Below, piece after piece: positions 17,043-26,111 of a stretch of DNA of 64,000 bases. Made by a program: the position numbers and the translations under genes. Source of the stretch: Sphingomonadaceae bacterium (GTDB lineage: Bacteria > Pseudomonadota > Alphaproteobacteria > Sphingomonadales > Sphingomonadaceae); the NCBI GenBank assembly GCA_020850455.1, contig JADZEQ010000009.1, positions 124,001 through 188,000 of the forward strand, given 5' to 3'. Positions within the stretch are counted from its first letter, which is position 1; every line of letters begins with the position of its first letter. The notes under the pieces were generated by a model. The model was not told the origin of the DNA, did not search any database, and saw only the letters and a program-made list of their open reading frames with translations.

Positions 17043-18224
17043 ATGCAAAACCCCGGCATGGATGCCAGCGATTTCGACGCCTTCATCGACCAACTCAAAC
17101 GCTATATCCGCGAACGGCTGATCCCGGCGGAGGAGGATGTGTTGGCCAATGACCGCATCCCCGACGCGATTTTGAATGAAATGCGCGACATGGGATTATT
17201 CGGCATCACCATCCCTGTCGAATATGGCGGGGCGGGGATGAACATCAGCCAATATATCGAAACGGTGAAACAGCTAAGCTATGCTGCGCCCGCTTATCGT
17301 TCGACCATGTCGATCAATGTCGGCATGACGGGGAGCGCGATCAAGAATTTCGGCACCGACGAACAAAAATCGGCTTGGCTGCCGCGCATCGCGGCGGGGG
17401 AAATTGCCTGCTTTGGCCTGACCGAACCGGGCAGCGGTTCGGACAGTGCGGCGATGGCGACCACCGCCAAGCCGTCGGGCAATGGCTATGTATTGAACGG
17501 CACCAAACGCTATATTACCAACGCCCCGCACGCCAAAATCGGGCTGATCATGGCGCGCACCAACAAGGACGCGCTGCCCAAAAATGCGCATGTTTCGGCG
17601 TTCATCGTCGATATGACGACGCCGGGGATCAGCATTGGCAGCCCGGACAAGAAAATGGGGCAAGTCGGCGCGCATATCGCCGATGTGATTATGGAGGATG
17701 TCCATATACCGGGCGACGCGCTGGTTGGCGGGGTCGAAGGGCGCGGCTTTTCCATCGCGATGCAGAGCCTCGACAATGGGCGATTGTCGGTTGCGGGGAT
17801 GAGCGTCGGGATGGGTCGCCGTATCCTCGATACTGCCACCCGTTATGCCAATGAACGCAAGGCATTTGGCGAACCTATCGCCAATTTTCAGCTGATTCAG
17901 GCGATGCTGGCCGACAGCGATGCCGAATTATATGCCGCCGAATGCATGATTGCCGACGCCGCATCGCGCGCCGACCGTGGCGAAAATATCGTCCGCAAGG
18001 CAGCGGCGGCCAAATATTTTGCCTCCGAAAGCTGCGGGCGGGTCGCCGACCGCTGCGTGCAGGTCCATGGCGGGGCGGGCTATCTGGCCGAATATGCCGC
18101 CGAACGTTTCTTTCGCGATGCCCGCATCTTGCGCATTTACGAAGGGACGAGCCAGATCATGCAGTTGCAGATCGCCAAACATATGCTGCGCGATTTCGCG
18201 CGCGACGGCCATGTCTGGTCTTGA
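17043..18224 (+). CDS. Acyl-CoA dehydrogenase (first of two)
   Basis: FAD enzyme that forms the 2,3-double bond of an acyl-CoA and passes electrons to ETF. The 393-residue length is normal. Family signatures are CFGLTEPGSGSD, the flavin-contacting region GRGFSIAMQSLDNGRL, ERKAFGEPI, and the C-terminal IYEGTSQIMQ, which carries the usual catalytic glutamate. The start at 17043 has AAGGA 7 bp upstream; a TTG at 17025 overlaps the SDR stop and is less likely. The chain length or branching of the substrate is unknown. Confidence 0.93.
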   Translation: MQNPGMDASDFDAFIDQLKRYIRERLIPAEEDVLANDRIPDAILNEMRDMGLFGITIPVEYGGAGMNISQYIETVKQLSYAAPAYRSTMSINVGMTGSAIKNFGTDEQKSAWLPRIAAGEIACFGLTEPGSGSDSAAMATTAKPSGNGYVLNGTKRYITNAPHAKIGLIMARTNKDALPKNAHVSAFIVDMTTPGISIGSPDKKMGQVGAHIADVIMEDVHIPGDALVGGVEGRGFSIAMQSLDNGRLSVAGMSVGMGRRILDTATRYANERKAFGEPIANFQLIQAMLADSDAELYAAECMIADAASRADRGENIVRKAAAAKYFASESCGRVADRCVQVHGGAGYLAEYAAERFFRDARILRIYEGTSQIMQLQIAKHMLRDFARDGHVWS

Positions 18225-18249
18225 TAGCCGACCCTGAAGGACATTGACG

Positions 18250-19467
18250 ATGACTAAGTTGCGCCGTGCCGCCATTTGCACGCCCATCCGCACCGCCGTC
18301 GGCAAATTTGGCGGCGGCCTATCCACCCTGTCCCCCGGTCAATTGGGGGCAGAGATTTTGCGCGCCCTAATCAGCCGTAGCGGCATTGACCCGGCGCGGG
18401 TCGATGATGTGATTTTCGCGCAAGGTTACGGCAATGCAGAGGCACCGGCCATCGGCCATTGGTCATGGCTCGCCGCCGACCTGCCGCTCGACGTGCCGGG
18501 GTATCAGCTCGACCGGCGCTGTGGTTCGGGGCTGCAAGCGGTGGTCAATGCGGCGATGATGATCCAGTCGGGCGCAGCCGATGTGGTGGTCGCGGGCGGG
18601 TGCGAATCCATGTCCAACGTCGAACATTATACGGTCGATTTGCGGCGCGGGGTGCGCGCGGGCAATGTGACATTGCACGACCGCTTGACCCGTGGCCGGG
18701 TGATGAGCCAGCCGGTCGAACGCTTTGGCGTCATTTCAGGGATGATCGAAACCGCCGACAATCTGGCCCGCGATTATGCAATCAGCCGCAGCGCGGCAGA
18801 TGCTTATGCCCTTCGCAGCCACCAACGCGCCGCAGCGGCATGGGAAGCGGGCTATTTCGATGCGCAATTGGTGCCGATTGCGGTGCCGCAAAAACGCGGC
18901 GACCCCATGGTTTTTGCGCGTGATGAGGGGATACGCGCCGACGCGACGATGGACAGTCTTGGCGCGCTCAAACCGCTCGAAGGCGGGGTGGTGACGGCGG
19001 GCAACGCCAGCCAGCAGAATGACGCGGCGGCGGCCTGCCTTGTGGTGGCGGAGGATATGGTCGAACCGCTCGGCCTCACCCCCATGCTGTGGTTCACCGC
19101 ATGGGCGGCGGCGGGCTGCGAACCGTCGCGCATGGGGATCGGCCCGGTTCCGGCGGTTGAACGCCTGTTCGCCCGCAGCGGGCTTGGCTGGGGGGATGTC
19201 GACCTTGTCGAGCTCAACGAAGCCTTTGCGCCGCAAGTGCTCGCCGTGCTCAAGGGTTGGGGCTGGGCGGAGGATGATGGGCGGATGGATATGCTCAACG
19301 TCCATGGGTCGGGCATTTCGCTCGGCCATCCCATCGGCGCGACCGGCGGGCGCATTTTGGCCGATATGGCCTATGAACTGCACCGGCGGCAGGGGCGCTA
19401 TGCGCTCGAAACCATGTGCATTGGCGGCGGACAGGGGATTGCCGCAATTTTTGAGCGTGCAGCATGA
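18250..19467 (+). CDS. Acetyl-CoA acyltransferase (thiolase)
   Basis: Cleaves 3-ketoacyl-CoA with CoA in the last step of beta-oxidation. The 405-residue protein has the nucleophilic cysteine in DRRCGSGLQA, the histidine motif NVHGSGISLGHPIGATGGR and the second cysteine in CIGGGQG. The ATG at 18250 with AAGG 9 bp upstream is preferred over an in-frame TTG at 18244. It overlaps the next gene in ATGA. Biosynthetic use cannot be excluded, but the neighbours favour degradation. Confidence 0.93.
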   Translation: MTKLRRAAICTPIRTAVGKFGGGLSTLSPGQLGAEILRALISRSGIDPARVDDVIFAQGYGNAEAPAIGHWSWLAADLPLDVPGYQLDRRCGSGLQAVVNAAMMIQSGAADVVVAGGCESMSNVEHYTVDLRRGVRAGNVTLHDRLTRGRVMSQPVERFGVISGMIETADNLARDYAISRSAADAYALRSHQRAAAAWEAGYFDAQLVPIAVPQKRGDPMVFARDEGIRADATMDSLGALKPLEGGVVTAGNASQQNDAAAACLVVAEDMVEPLGLTPMLWFTAWAAAGCEPSRMGIGPVPAVERLFARSGLGWGDVDLVELNEAFAPQVLAVLKGWGWAEDDGRMDMLNVHGSGISLGHPIGATGGRILADMAYELHRRQGRYALETMCIGGGQGIAAIFERAA

Positions 19468-20633
19468 CACTCTTTCCACCGAGCGGCCCCTTTGCCGAAA
19501 TTCGCGCCGAAGTGGCCAAGCTGTGCGCGGCCTTTCCCGGCAGCTATTGGCAGGAAAAGGACAAGGCACGTGCCTATCCATCCGAATTTGTCACCGCTTT
19601 GGCGGAAGGCGGCTATCTCGCCGCATTAATCCCCGAAGAATATGGCGGGGCGGGGCTGCCCCTCGGCGCGGCAGCCGCCATCTTGGAGGAGATTCAGCTC
19701 CAAGGCGGCAATGGCGGGGCCTGCCACGCGCAAATGTACGTCATGGGAACCTTGCTACGCCACGGTAATGACGCGCAGAAACGCCAATATCTGCCCGACA
19801 TCGCCAGCGGCAAATTGCGGCTGCAGGCCTTTGGCGTCACCGAACCGACCAGCGGCACCGACACCTTATCGCTCAAAACCACCGCCAAGCGCGACGGCGA
19901 TGATTATGTGATCAATGGGCAGAAAATCTGGACGAGCCGGGCCGAACATAGCGACCTGATGATCCTTTTGGCGCGCACCACCCCGCGCGATCAGGCGGCG
20001 AGCCGCACCCATGGCCTGTCGGTCTTCATCGTCGATATGGCTGCCGCACGCGCGGCGGGGACGATTACCATCCACCCGATCGACACGATGATGAACCATG
20101 CGACGACCGCCGTCTTTTTCGACAATATGCGCGTCCCTGCCGAAAATTTAATTGGGGAGGAGGGGCAGGGTTTCCGCTATATTTTGTCGGGGATGAACGC
20201 CGAACGGCTGCTGATCGCAGCCGAATGTATTGGCGATGCCAAATTTTTCATCGACCGGGCGAGCCAATATGCCAAGGAACGGGTGCTGTTTGGCCGGCCG
20301 ATCGGCCAGAATCAGGGGGTGCAATTCCCCATTGCCCGCGCCTATGCGCAAATGCGCGCCGCTGAATTATTGGTGGCCGACGGCATCGCCAAATATAGCG
20401 CGGGCGAAAATTGCGGGGAGGAAGCCAATATGGCCAAAATGCTCGCCGCCGAAGCCAGCTGGGCAGCGGGCGAAGCGGCGGTGCAGACCTTTGGCGGCTT
20501 TGGCTTTGCCGCCGAATATGACATTGAACGCAAGTTCCGCGAAACCCGGCTCTATCAAGTGGCGCCGATCAGCACCAATATGATCCTGTCGTTCGTCGCC
20601 GAACATGTGCTGGGCCTGCCGAGGAGTTATTGA
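19464..20633 (+). CDS. Acyl-CoA dehydrogenase (second of two)
   Basis: A 389-residue acyl-CoA dehydrogenase family protein with FGVTEPTSGTD, the ITIHPIDTMMNHATTAVFFD region and ERVLFGRPIGQNQ. Unlike its operon mate, the C-terminal motif reads LYQVAPISTNM rather than YEGT, so the glutamate usually acting as the base there is absent. Some family members place the base elsewhere, so activity is not ruled out. Start and the thiolase stop overlap in ATGA, and its stop overlaps the next start in TGATG, so the three genes are translationally coupled. Confidence 0.92.
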   Translation: MTLFPPSGPFAEIRAEVAKLCAAFPGSYWQEKDKARAYPSEFVTALAEGGYLAALIPEEYGGAGLPLGAAAAILEEIQLQGGNGGACHAQMYVMGTLLRHGNDAQKRQYLPDIASGKLRLQAFGVTEPTSGTDTLSLKTTAKRDGDDYVINGQKIWTSRAEHSDLMILLARTTPRDQAASRTHGLSVFIVDMAAARAAGTITIHPIDTMMNHATTAVFFDNMRVPAENLIGEEGQGFRYILSGMNAERLLIAAECIGDAKFFIDRASQYAKERVLFGRPIGQNQGVQFPIARAYAQMRAAELLVADGIAKYSAGENCGEEANMAKMLAAEASWAAGEAAVQTFGGFGFAAEYDIERKFRETRLYQVAPISTNMILSFVAEHVLGLPRSY

Positions 20634-21472
20634 TGGACGATTGGCAGCATTGGGTCGGGCGGGTTGAGGAACGGCACGACATATTGACCCCCTCGCTGAT
20701 TGCCCGCCACCGCGCGACATTTGACGCGGGCGGTGGCGAACACCCGCTCCCCTCCATCCATTGGTGTCTGTGCACGCCCGATGCCCAAATGGGTGATTTG
20801 GGTGCGGATGGGCACCCGCGCCGCGACCTCGATGGCAGCTTTCTGCCGCCCATCGCGCTGCCGCGCCGCATGTGGGCGGCGAGCAAGCTCGACATATTGG
20901 CCCCCATGACTGCCGGGGCGCAGATCCGCCGGACGTCGACGATAATGTCGATCAGCGAGAAAAATGGCGCAACCGGGCCGCTCGCCTTTGTCGACGTCGC
21001 GCACGACAGCTATGCCGATGATGTGCTGGCGGTGCGCGAAGTGCAGACCTTGGTCTATCGCGCCGCCAATCAGGCTGCACCGCCCTTTCTCGCCCCGCGC
21101 GCCGGAGTGGCCAGCCTGTCCGATGCCGATTGGCCCCACCAAATATTGGTCGTGCCGGGTGCGGCGCAGCTATTCCGTTATTCGGCGCTCAGCTTTAACA
21201 GCCACCGCATCCATTATGACCTGCCCTATGCCCGCGATGCCGAAGGTTACGCCGGGCTGGTCGTCCACGGCCCGCTGATGGCGAGCTTGCTGCTCCATTT
21301 CGTTACCGAGTGTTTCGGCCCGGTCAGCCATTTTGCCTTTCGCGCCCAATCCCCCGCCTTTTGCGACGAAAAATTGACCCTCGCCGCCAAAGATGCCGGG
21401 GATGCCATTATGCTTGCCGCCTTTGCCCCCGATGGCGCGATGACGGTACGGGCGGAGGCGCGGCGCGCCTAA
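20633..21472 (+). CDS. MaoC-like (FAS1-like dehydratase) enoyl-CoA hydratase family protein
   Basis: This 279-residue protein looks like a double hot-dog hydratase of the mesaconyl-C4-CoA hydratase/HTD2 type. An N-terminal FAS1-like half includes FLPPIALPRRMWAAS, and a C-terminal half has RYSALSFNSHRIHYD, where the Asn/His residues match the hydratase motif, then HGPLMASLLLHF. It could hydrate the enoyl-CoA made by either dehydrogenase. GAGGAG lies 6 bp before the ATG, and start and previous stop overlap in TGATG. It converges on the beta-propeller gene with a 4-bp overlap. Confidence 0.82.
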   Translation: MDDWQHWVGRVEERHDILTPSLIARHRATFDAGGGEHPLPSIHWCLCTPDAQMGDLGADGHPRRDLDGSFLPPIALPRRMWAASKLDILAPMTAGAQIRRTSTIMSISEKNGATGPLAFVDVAHDSYADDVLAVREVQTLVYRAANQAAPPFLAPRAGVASLSDADWPHQILVVPGAAQLFRYSALSFNSHRIHYDLPYARDAEGYAGLVVHGPLMASLLLHFVTECFGPVSHFAFRAQSPAFCDEKLTLAAKDAGDAIMLAAFAPDGAMTVRAEARRA

Positions 21473-23673
21473 TCGTCCCGACTGCGGTCGCGGGGGTGGC
21501 GCGGCGGCCGGGCCGTCAAATCGACGCGCCCGATTTCCCGAATTTGTCCGCCCTCCATCCGGCCCTCCGCAATTTCGGTTTCGAGCAAGGCAAAGATGCG
21601 CCCACCGGTAAAAATGGGGCGCGAATTGCCGTACCAGTCGACGCACGATACTTCACATCTATAGCCCGCCGCCGGTGTATCATCCCCGCGCTGCAACGGC
21701 CCTGCATCGCCGATGCGCCCATCGCTGGCGACGGAAAGGAAGCTGACGTCGGAACCTTCACTCCACCACTCATAACGCTCAGCATCCGCGCGTCGCTGGA
21801 CGGTCGGTATGCCCATGAGGCCCGACCGGTCTTCAGCGATCAGGCTGTTAAAGGCATGGCTGCGCCCCTCACTCTCGTAACGTCCGACCAGCCGCACCGT
21901 GTCGAGCCGGTTGGGCGCATCACCAAGCTGGAGCAACGAGATGCTGAGCGCATCCTTGTCCCTATAGCCGTTGACGATCATCCGGTCGGCACCAACGCGG
22001 TCGATGCGGATGACATTATGCGGCAGGTCGATCCGCTGCGGGTGGGTGGGATTATCGACCGGAATGACAAATACCGGGCGCGTCGGGTGCGCCTCAAAAA
22101 CTTCGTCGCCGTCATGCTCCGCAGGGTCGGGTACTGCGCCATAGCCATGGGCCCGCCCGCCATAGACCAGCCAATGGCCGGCAAAGCGGTTTTCGACGCT
22201 ATCAGCTTCCACGCGCGGCAGGGGGATATGGCGTGCCGCACCGATGTCGACCGGACGGGATGAAAATTCGTCAAGCCCAATGTCCACAAACACCGGTTCA
22301 TGCGCCCGGCCCGCATCATTACAGTCGGTGAACCGCCAGTCGAGAATGGCGCGGAAGCGCTGGTCGCTGGCATCCATCGAAAATTGGTTGAACGTGTATC
22401 CGCGCACCCCGACAACGCTAGGCTGGCCGCCATTCACGGGAATGCGGTAAATGACAGCAGGCGGCATATCGTCATAGGTGACCGCCCGTCCGGGGCAAGT
22501 GTCACCACCGGGCCCAATGGGTACCGGTGCCTGGCGGTCATACCAGTCCGCGCCGGTCCATAGATAGATGGCATCGCTGGTGACCATTGTTTCGCGCGCT
22601 TCCGGCGCGACAAAGCCGGTGGTGCGGCAATCGGGCACGTCGCTCTGCCCGCTATAGCTGGCAAGCGGACATATGGTGACCGAATGGACCACCGGATTGA
22701 TCGTACGCAGCAACGGGCGGTAAATGCCGCTTGCGTCGAACATCGGCCGACCGCCATCTTCCGGACTGTCACCGCGCCGCCGCACATAATGATTACGCGC
22801 CTCCTCGCGCATCCAGCGGCGGATGCGCGGTCGACCTGCATCATCTGTGAGGGCGTCGACGTCATAGGGGGTGTAGATGACCAAAGTGTCGCCGATGATG
22901 CGCGACGCATAATTGTCACCGCTGTAATAATCGCCGGAGCTGATCAGGAAACTGCCGAGGCGCGCCATACGCCCGGTTTGTTCATTGAGTTCGAACACCG
23001 AAAATTCGGTCGCGCGTTCATCATAGCTGTAGGATGTGATGATGAGGCGATTGCCCTGCACCAGCATCTCATCATACCAGCCATCGTCGTCGGCATCGCG
23101 GTAGACGTCGATCCGGTCGGCGAGCGACAGGCTGCCACCCCGCGTGTCGACCGAAAATAGCCGTCCATCCTGCAACACTACCAGAAAATCGCCAATCTGT
23201 TTGACGACATCGCCTTCATCGACGCCGACATTCTGGACATTGGTGATATTGGGCGCGCTGGTGACGGCGGCGTCGGCGGTGACGGCGGTGACGGCGACGG
23301 TAGGGGTCAGAACAATATCATGCTCCGACTCTTCCACCACTGCCACATCACAGGCGGGCGCTTCAGGGGGACAGGCGGGCGGTTCCGCTGCCGCCGTCGC
23401 ATCCTGCGCCAATTGCCCATCGAGCGGCGCGGCCCCGGGGAATCGCCGTCGCTCCCATAGCTCCCGCGCGTCGCCCAATGCGTCCGCCCATTGTTGAAAC
23501 GCCGCTTCGCTGTCGAAACGCTCGAGCCGCGTCGCGGTGAGCGGGTCGAGCGCCGGGTCGGCCCATGGCGGCAGCGCCACCGGTTCGGCGGGGGGTGCCG
23601 CTGCCTGCTGCGCCACGACCGGCGCAGCGGTGGAAAATAACATGGCCACGACCAACCAATATTTGCGCTGCAT
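21469..23673 (-). CDS. Secreted beta-propeller domain protein (COG4880-like)
   Basis: A 734-residue exported protein. A signal peptide (MQRKYWLVVAMLFSTAAP, cleavage after about VVAQQ) precedes a proline/alanine-rich linker and a large C-terminal domain with repeated strands such as VKQIGDFLVVLQDGRLFSVD, the pattern of the Beta_propel family distantly related to WD40. A DADDDGWYDE loop (23069-23098) resembles a calcium-binding loop. The start at 23673 is chosen for the signal peptide and the GGGGGGTGGGA upstream; the frame extends to 23721. Several cysteines suggest disulfides. Function unknown, probably extracytoplasmic. Confidence 0.83.
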   Translation of the reverse strand: MQRKYWLVVAMLFSTAAPVVAQQAAAPPAEPVALPPWADPALDPLTATRLERFDSEAAFQQWADALGDARELWERRRFPGAAPLDGQLAQDATAAAEPPACPPEAPACDVAVVEESEHDIVLTPTVAVTAVTADAAVTSAPNITNVQNVGVDEGDVVKQIGDFLVVLQDGRLFSVDTRGGSLSLADRIDVYRDADDDGWYDEMLVQGNRLIITSYSYDERATEFSVFELNEQTGRMARLGSFLISSGDYYSGDNYASRIIGDTLVIYTPYDVDALTDDAGRPRIRRWMREEARNHYVRRRGDSPEDGGRPMFDASGIYRPLLRTINPVVHSVTICPLASYSGQSDVPDCRTTGFVAPEARETMVTSDAIYLWTGADWYDRQAPVPIGPGGDTCPGRAVTYDDMPPAVIYRIPVNGGQPSVVGVRGYTFNQFSMDASDQRFRAILDWRFTDCNDAGRAHEPVFVDIGLDEFSSRPVDIGAARHIPLPRVEADSVENRFAGHWLVYGGRAHGYGAVPDPAEHDGDEVFEAHPTRPVFVIPVDNPTHPQRIDLPHNVIRIDRVGADRMIVNGYRDKDALSISLLQLGDAPNRLDTVRLVGRYESEGRSHAFNSLIAEDRSGLMGIPTVQRRADAERYEWWSEGSDVSFLSVASDGRIGDAGPLQRGDDTPAAGYRCEVSCVDWYGNSRPIFTGGRIFALLETEIAEGRMEGGQIREIGRVDLTARPPRHPRDRSRDD

Positions 23674-23808
23674 CCCGTCCCACCCCCCTTGGCATTTGGT
23701 GCCGGGAATATCACGCCGCACTGCCCCCGCAAGTTGCCGCCTGCGTCAAGCGGCCAACCGCCTGCACCAAAGCTGGTCAGCCGCCGCGCCGCATCCTATG
23801 ACCGCGAT

Positions 23809-24720
23809 ATGCCCGTGCGTTCGACAAGCCTTGCCGCCTTCATCGCTGCCTGTATCGGCGTTGCGCTATTTTCGCTGATGGATGCGGCGATGAAGCATCT
23901 GGCGCTGGCGCTCGGCGCCTATAGCGCGATGCTATGGCGCAATCTGATCGGCGCGGTGCTGAGCGGGGCGCTATGGTTTGGGTCAGGCGGCGTCTGGCCA
24001 AAGGGGGCGGTGCTGCGGCTCCACATCTGGCGCGGGGTGGTGGTGAGCGCGATGGGCTGGCTATTTTTCTGGTCGATCACCGTCCTGCCGCTCGCCGAAG
24101 CCATTGCGCTGACCTTTATCGCGCCGCTGATCGCGCTCTACCTTGCCGCATTATTGCTCGGCGAACGGGTCGGGCGGGCAGCGATTTTTGCCTCCCTCCT
24201 CGGCCTAGCGGGTGTGGCGGTCATCCTGTGGGGCCGCTTTGCCGATGGCTTGCCGCACCATGGCGATAGGGCGATTTGGGGGGTGGCGGCAGCCTTTGGT
24301 TCGGCGATGCTCTTTGCCTATAACCTCATCCTCGCGCGGCAACAGGCGCAGGCGGCCGCTCCGGCAGAAATCGCCTTTTTCCAGACGTTGACGGTGATAT
24401 TCTGCCTCGGCCTCTTTGCGCCATGGTGGCTGGTTGCCGCACCAGCCGCGCTATGGCCGATGCTGGGGCTTGCCGCGCTGCTCGCCGTCACCTCCCTCTT
24501 CATCATGAGCTGGGCCTATGCGCGGGCGGAGGCGCAAATCCTTATCCCGGTTGAATATAGTGCCTTTGTCTGGGCGGCGCTGTGCGGTTGGATATTTTTT
24601 GCCGAGGCGCTGCACCCACCATTGTTGATCGGCACCGCGCTCATCATAACAGGCTGCATCATCGCAGCGCGCGCCTCCGCCCGTCCGCAAGTCGGGCAGG
24701 TGGAGGAGCTTTACGCCTAA
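23809..24720 (+). CDS. DMT superfamily (EamA) transporter
   Basis: A 303-residue membrane protein with about ten helices in two EamA repeats. The first repeat begins ACIGVALFSLMDAAMKHLAL and contains WLFFWSITVLPLAEAIALTF; the second contains FIMSWAYARAEAQILIPVEY. Such transporters export or import metabolites, but the substrate cannot be inferred. The start at 23809 follows the conserved domain; upstream extension overlaps the divergent propeller gene. It ends inside the convergent phaZ gene (4-bp overlap). Confidence 0.9.
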   Translation: MPVRSTSLAAFIAACIGVALFSLMDAAMKHLALALGAYSAMLWRNLIGAVLSGALWFGSGGVWPKGAVLRLHIWRGVVVSAMGWLFFWSITVLPLAEAIALTFIAPLIALYLAALLLGERVGRAAIFASLLGLAGVAVILWGRFADGLPHHGDRAIWGVAAAFGSAMLFAYNLILARQQAQAAAPAEIAFFQTLTVIFCLGLFAPWWLVAAPAALWPMLGLAALLAVTSLFIMSWAYARAEAQILIPVEYSAFVWAALCGWIFFAEALHPPLLIGTALIITGCIIAARASARPQVGQVEELYA

Positions 24721-25943
24721 TCATTGTCGCGGATCAGCTTTTCAACGACAGGCGCGATGACATCACGCCATTTGCTGCCGTTGAAAATGCCATAATGGCC
24801 GACCCCTTCGGCGAGAAAATATTGCTTTTTATCATCAGCCAATCGGCTGGCCAGCGTCAGCGCAGCGCGCGTTTGGCCGATGCCTGAAATATCGTCGCGT
24901 TCACCCTCTATGGCGAGCAGCGCGGTATCCTTGATCGCCGCCGGGTCAACCAACCGCCCGCGATAGTTGAACAGCCCGCGCGGCAGCAAATGGCGCTGGA
25001 AGACCACATCGACGGTTTGCAGGTAAAATTCGGCGGTCATGTCGCACACCGAACGATATTCGTCGTAAAATTCCATATGTTTTTCGGCGCTTTCGCCGTC
25101 ACCGGCGACCAGATCGGAAAACATATGCCAATGGCTGACCATATGGTTGCCAAGGTTCATCGACATAAAACCAGATAGCTGCAGGAAGCCGGGGTAAACC
25201 CGCCGCCCCGCCCCGCGATAATAGGGCGGCACGGTCGCAATGACATTGTGAATGAACCAGTCGTGCGGCTTGCCCGTCGCATGGTCGTTGACCGCGGTCG
25301 GTGCTTCGCGTGTGTCAATGGGCCCGCCCATCATCGTCAGGCTCTTGGGGCGGCACGGGTGGTTCGCCGCGCCCATGATCGCCGCTGCGGCATAGGCCGG
25401 GACCGAAGGCTGGCAGACCGCCAGCATATGCGCGCCCGGCCCAATATGTTCGAGCCATTCGATGATATAATCAATGTAGGATTCAAGGTCGAAGCCGCCG
25501 CCGGTCAACGGCACGTCGCGCGCGTCACGCCAGTCGGTGATCCAGACATCATGCCCCGGCAACATCCGTTCGACCGTGCCGCGCAGTAAGGTCGCAAAAT
25601 GGCCGGACATCGGCGCGACAATCAATAGTTTCGGCGCATCGGCATTGGCGGCATGGGTGAAATGTTTAAGCTGGCCAAAGGGTTTGCGCGCCTCGACGCT
25701 TTCGGTCACCGGCAAAGTTTTCCCGCCCACTTCGACGCTATCAAGGCCAAATTTTGGCTTGCCACGCGGCGCACTGGCATGGGCAAAAACGTCAAGCGCG
25801 CTCGCCGCCGTTGGCCCGCCAAAGGCATAGTTGAACGGGGCGGGGATGGTGCCGATGAAATTGGCGGTGGCATCGGCCCACCGGCTCGCCCCGGCAAGCA
25901 TGGCGCGCTGCATATCGTGCGCGAAATAGAGCATATAGGTCAT
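24717..25943 (-). CDS. phaZ: Intracellular polyhydroxyalkanoate (PHB) depolymerase
   Basis: Mobilises stored polyhydroxybutyrate granules. The 408-residue protein matches the PhaZ family of intracellular depolymerases with a cysteine nucleophile. The candidate nucleophile is the Cys in LAVCQPSVP, and a late acid region (GERDDISG) and the His in GVGHYGIFNG complete the triad. VAPMSGHFATLLRGTVE is also characteristic. The start at 25943 (MTYMLYFAHD) follows family length; the next Met (25934) is an alternative. A TGTTGC...GCAACA palindrome lies 43-59 bp upstream. Confidence 0.93.
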   Translation of the reverse strand: MTYMLYFAHDMQRAMLAGASRWADATANFIGTIPAPFNYAFGGPTAASALDVFAHASAPRGKPKFGLDSVEVGGKTLPVTESVEARKPFGQLKHFTHAANADAPKLLIVAPMSGHFATLLRGTVERMLPGHDVWITDWRDARDVPLTGGGFDLESYIDYIIEWLEHIGPGAHMLAVCQPSVPAYAAAAIMGAANHPCRPKSLTMMGGPIDTREAPTAVNDHATGKPHDWFIHNVIATVPPYYRGAGRRVYPGFLQLSGFMSMNLGNHMVSHWHMFSDLVAGDGESAEKHMEFYDEYRSVCDMTAEFYLQTVDVVFQRHLLPRGLFNYRGRLVDPAAIKDTALLAIEGERDDISGIGQTRAALTLASRLADDKKQYFLAEGVGHYGIFNGSKWRDVIAPVVEKLIRDND

Positions 25944-25985
25944 TCCCCTGCACCACCTTTTGCTGTGGCTTTGCACCCTGCTGCC

Positions 25986-26002
25986 ATGTTGCAGCGCAAC
26001 AT
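25986..26002. promoter_or_regulatory. ATGTTGC-AGC-GCAACAT palindrome upstream of phaZ
   Basis: A perfect 7-3-7 inverted repeat lies in the phaZ/ABC-transporter divergent region. PhaR-family regulators of PHA metabolism in alphaproteobacteria bind TGC...GCA palindromes, so this is a plausible PhaR site. A related perfect palindrome lies before etfB. No phaR gene lies in the window, so the assignment is inferred. Confidence 0.5.
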
Positions 26003-26111
26003 GCAATAGCCGCGCCGGTTTACCGGCGGGAAAGGCAGCGTGCCGCTTCATAGGGCGTGAAGGTAACGCCCCCTTGCCGGTAATGCCCGCTTGCTGCTAG
26101 CGCTGCAGCCG

